6,841 nt of DNA from Deltaproteobacteria bacterium. GTDB lineage: Bacteria > Myxococcota_A > UBA9160 > SZUA-336. The notes below the pieces were generated by a model that saw only the letters and a program-made list of their open reading frames with translations, was not told the origin of the DNA and searched no databases. The translations under genes and the position numbers were made by a program. Numbering within the stretch: position 1 is the first letter of the stretch; the number at the start of each line of letters is the position of its first letter. Positions 6,275 through 6,841 of the stretch are shown one piece after another. The stretch spans positions 1 to 6,841 of the forward strand of contig DAOUZG010000099.1 of the NCBI GenBank assembly GCA_030665705.1, written 5' to 3'.

Positions 6275-6661
6275 CTAGTGGTTGGCCCCCTGCCGCACCT
6301 GGAAGGCGCTCGCGAGTGTCGTCAGTAACGCCTCGGCCTCGAACGGCTTGGCGAGGTAGCCGAAGGCCCCCGCGCGCTGCGCGTCCTGCTCCGTGGAATC
6401 GGTTCCGAAGGCAGTCATCAAGATCACGGGGGTGGAGGGGCGCACCCCGTGGAATTGGTCGAGCAGCTCGAGCCCCACCGTCCCAGGCATCCGAATATCG
6501 CTCAACACCGCATCAAAGTCCGAGGTGCGCAGGTGCACGAGAGCCTCGGCCACACTCGAAGCGCCGCAGGCCTGGAGCCCGCGATCCTCCAGAAGCGAGA
6601 CCAACATTTCCCGCATCGCCAGGTCGTCATCGACGACCAGGACCGAGTGCACGTCCGCCAT
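6275..6661 (-). CDS. Single-domain response regulator (CheY-like receiver)
   Basis: The 128-residue protein is one receiver domain. Numbered from the ATG at 6661, the acidic pair is Asp11 and Asp12 in VLVVDDD, the phosphorylation site is Asp55 in LSDIRMPG, the switch Thr is Thr83 in ILMTAFG and the conserved Lys is Lys105 in LAKPF. The sequence resembles the receivers of NtrC and FixJ regulators, but it stops about 15 residues after the KPF motif, so there is no DNA-binding or AAA+ output domain. It must act through protein contacts or as a phosphorelay intermediate. A GTG at 6664 directly precedes the ATG and is an alternative start. A probable histidine kinase ends 71 bases upstream on the same strand, its likely partner, and the carboxylate transporter follows downstream. 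Confidence 0.93.
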   Translation of the reverse strand: MADVHSVLVVDDDLAMREMLVSLLEDRGLQACGASSVAEALVHLRTSDFDAVLSDIRMPGTVGLELLDQFHGVRPSTPVILMTAFGTDSTEQDAQRAGAFGYLAKPFEAEALLTTLASAFQVRQGANH

Positions 6662-6732
6662 CACACGGGTCGTTCTCGCAAACCCTGTGCCAACGGCTCA
6701 GCGGACGCACAGAGTTCCGCTGGGCCGAGAAC

Positions 6733-6841
6733 TTACGCCCACGACGGCCCGGACACTGAAGTCACGGGGCCGATTGCCCCGATGGGGCATTCGGCCTCTG
6801 AGCCGCCCCTCGGGCCGGGGAGCTCGATCCAGAACTCGTCC
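6733..6841 (-). CDS. Probable sensor histidine kinase, C-terminal end only (partial)
   Basis: The last 35 codons of a minus-strand gene enter from the right edge and stop at TAA 6735-6733. They begin DEFWIELP, which matches the final strand of the HATPase domain of sensor kinases (commonly G-S-x-FW-x-ELP). A tail of about 27 residues rich in Gly, Pro and Ser follows. Position supports the call: it lies 71 bases upstream of a response regulator in the same direction, the usual kinase-regulator order. The ATP-binding G boxes and the phosphorylated His lie outside the window, so the identification rests on one short motif and context. Confidence 0.6.
   Translation of the reverse strand, partial: DEFWIELPGPRGGSEAECPIGAIGPVTSVSGPSWA

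Noticed and set aside
5423..6328. Plus-strand 301-codon frame antisense to the transporter
   Set aside because: Highly charged, Arg/Gly/Glu-rich low-complexity translation with no domain; a shadow of the transporter gene.

Overview
The window is GC-rich throughout (roughly two thirds G+C by eye). It reads as bacterial chromosome from a Gram-negative organism, because it holds a periplasmic or lipid-anchored di-haem cytochrome c peroxidase, a histidine kinase/response regulator pair and an SLC13-type carboxylate transporter. I cannot name the phylum from sequence alone. There is no transposase, integrase, phage gene, tRNA, rRNA or CRISPR array.

Layout from left to right. Bases 1-43 may be the last codons of an upstream gene. 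Bases 44-667 hold no convincing gene, but they contain an 11-bp tandem repeat (401-440) upstream of a di-haem peroxidase gene (668-1852, +). Forty bases later, behind a perfect ribosome binding site, a CBS-domain gene begins and stops after 29 codons (1893-1982, +). The second half of the same kind of gene reappears at about 2886-3161 in the same strand and phase. Between the two pieces, on the opposite strand, lies a complete CheR-type methyltransferase gene (2054-2884, -). A GT4 glycosyltransferase resembling the trehalose synthase TreT follows at 3188-4639 (+). The plus-strand order suggests that peroxidase, CBS gene and glycosyltransferase once formed a co-directional cluster, which the cheR-like gene has split.

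The right third is on the minus strand and converges on the glycosyltransferase: the last 35 codons of a probable histidine kinase (6733-6841), a single-domain response regulator (6275-6661) and a DASS/SLC13 sodium-carboxylate symporter (4673-6106, probably starting further upstream). Kinase and regulator look like one transcription unit, with the transporter about 100 bases downstream.

The most interesting structure is the CBS gene broken by an antisense cheR-like gene, with an 8-bp direct repeat near the two break points and no recognisable mobile element. Second are the 11-bp array of GGCGCC palindromes upstream of the peroxidase and the apparent ATT start of the transporter. I found no coherent new multi-gene system here; most genes belong to known families.
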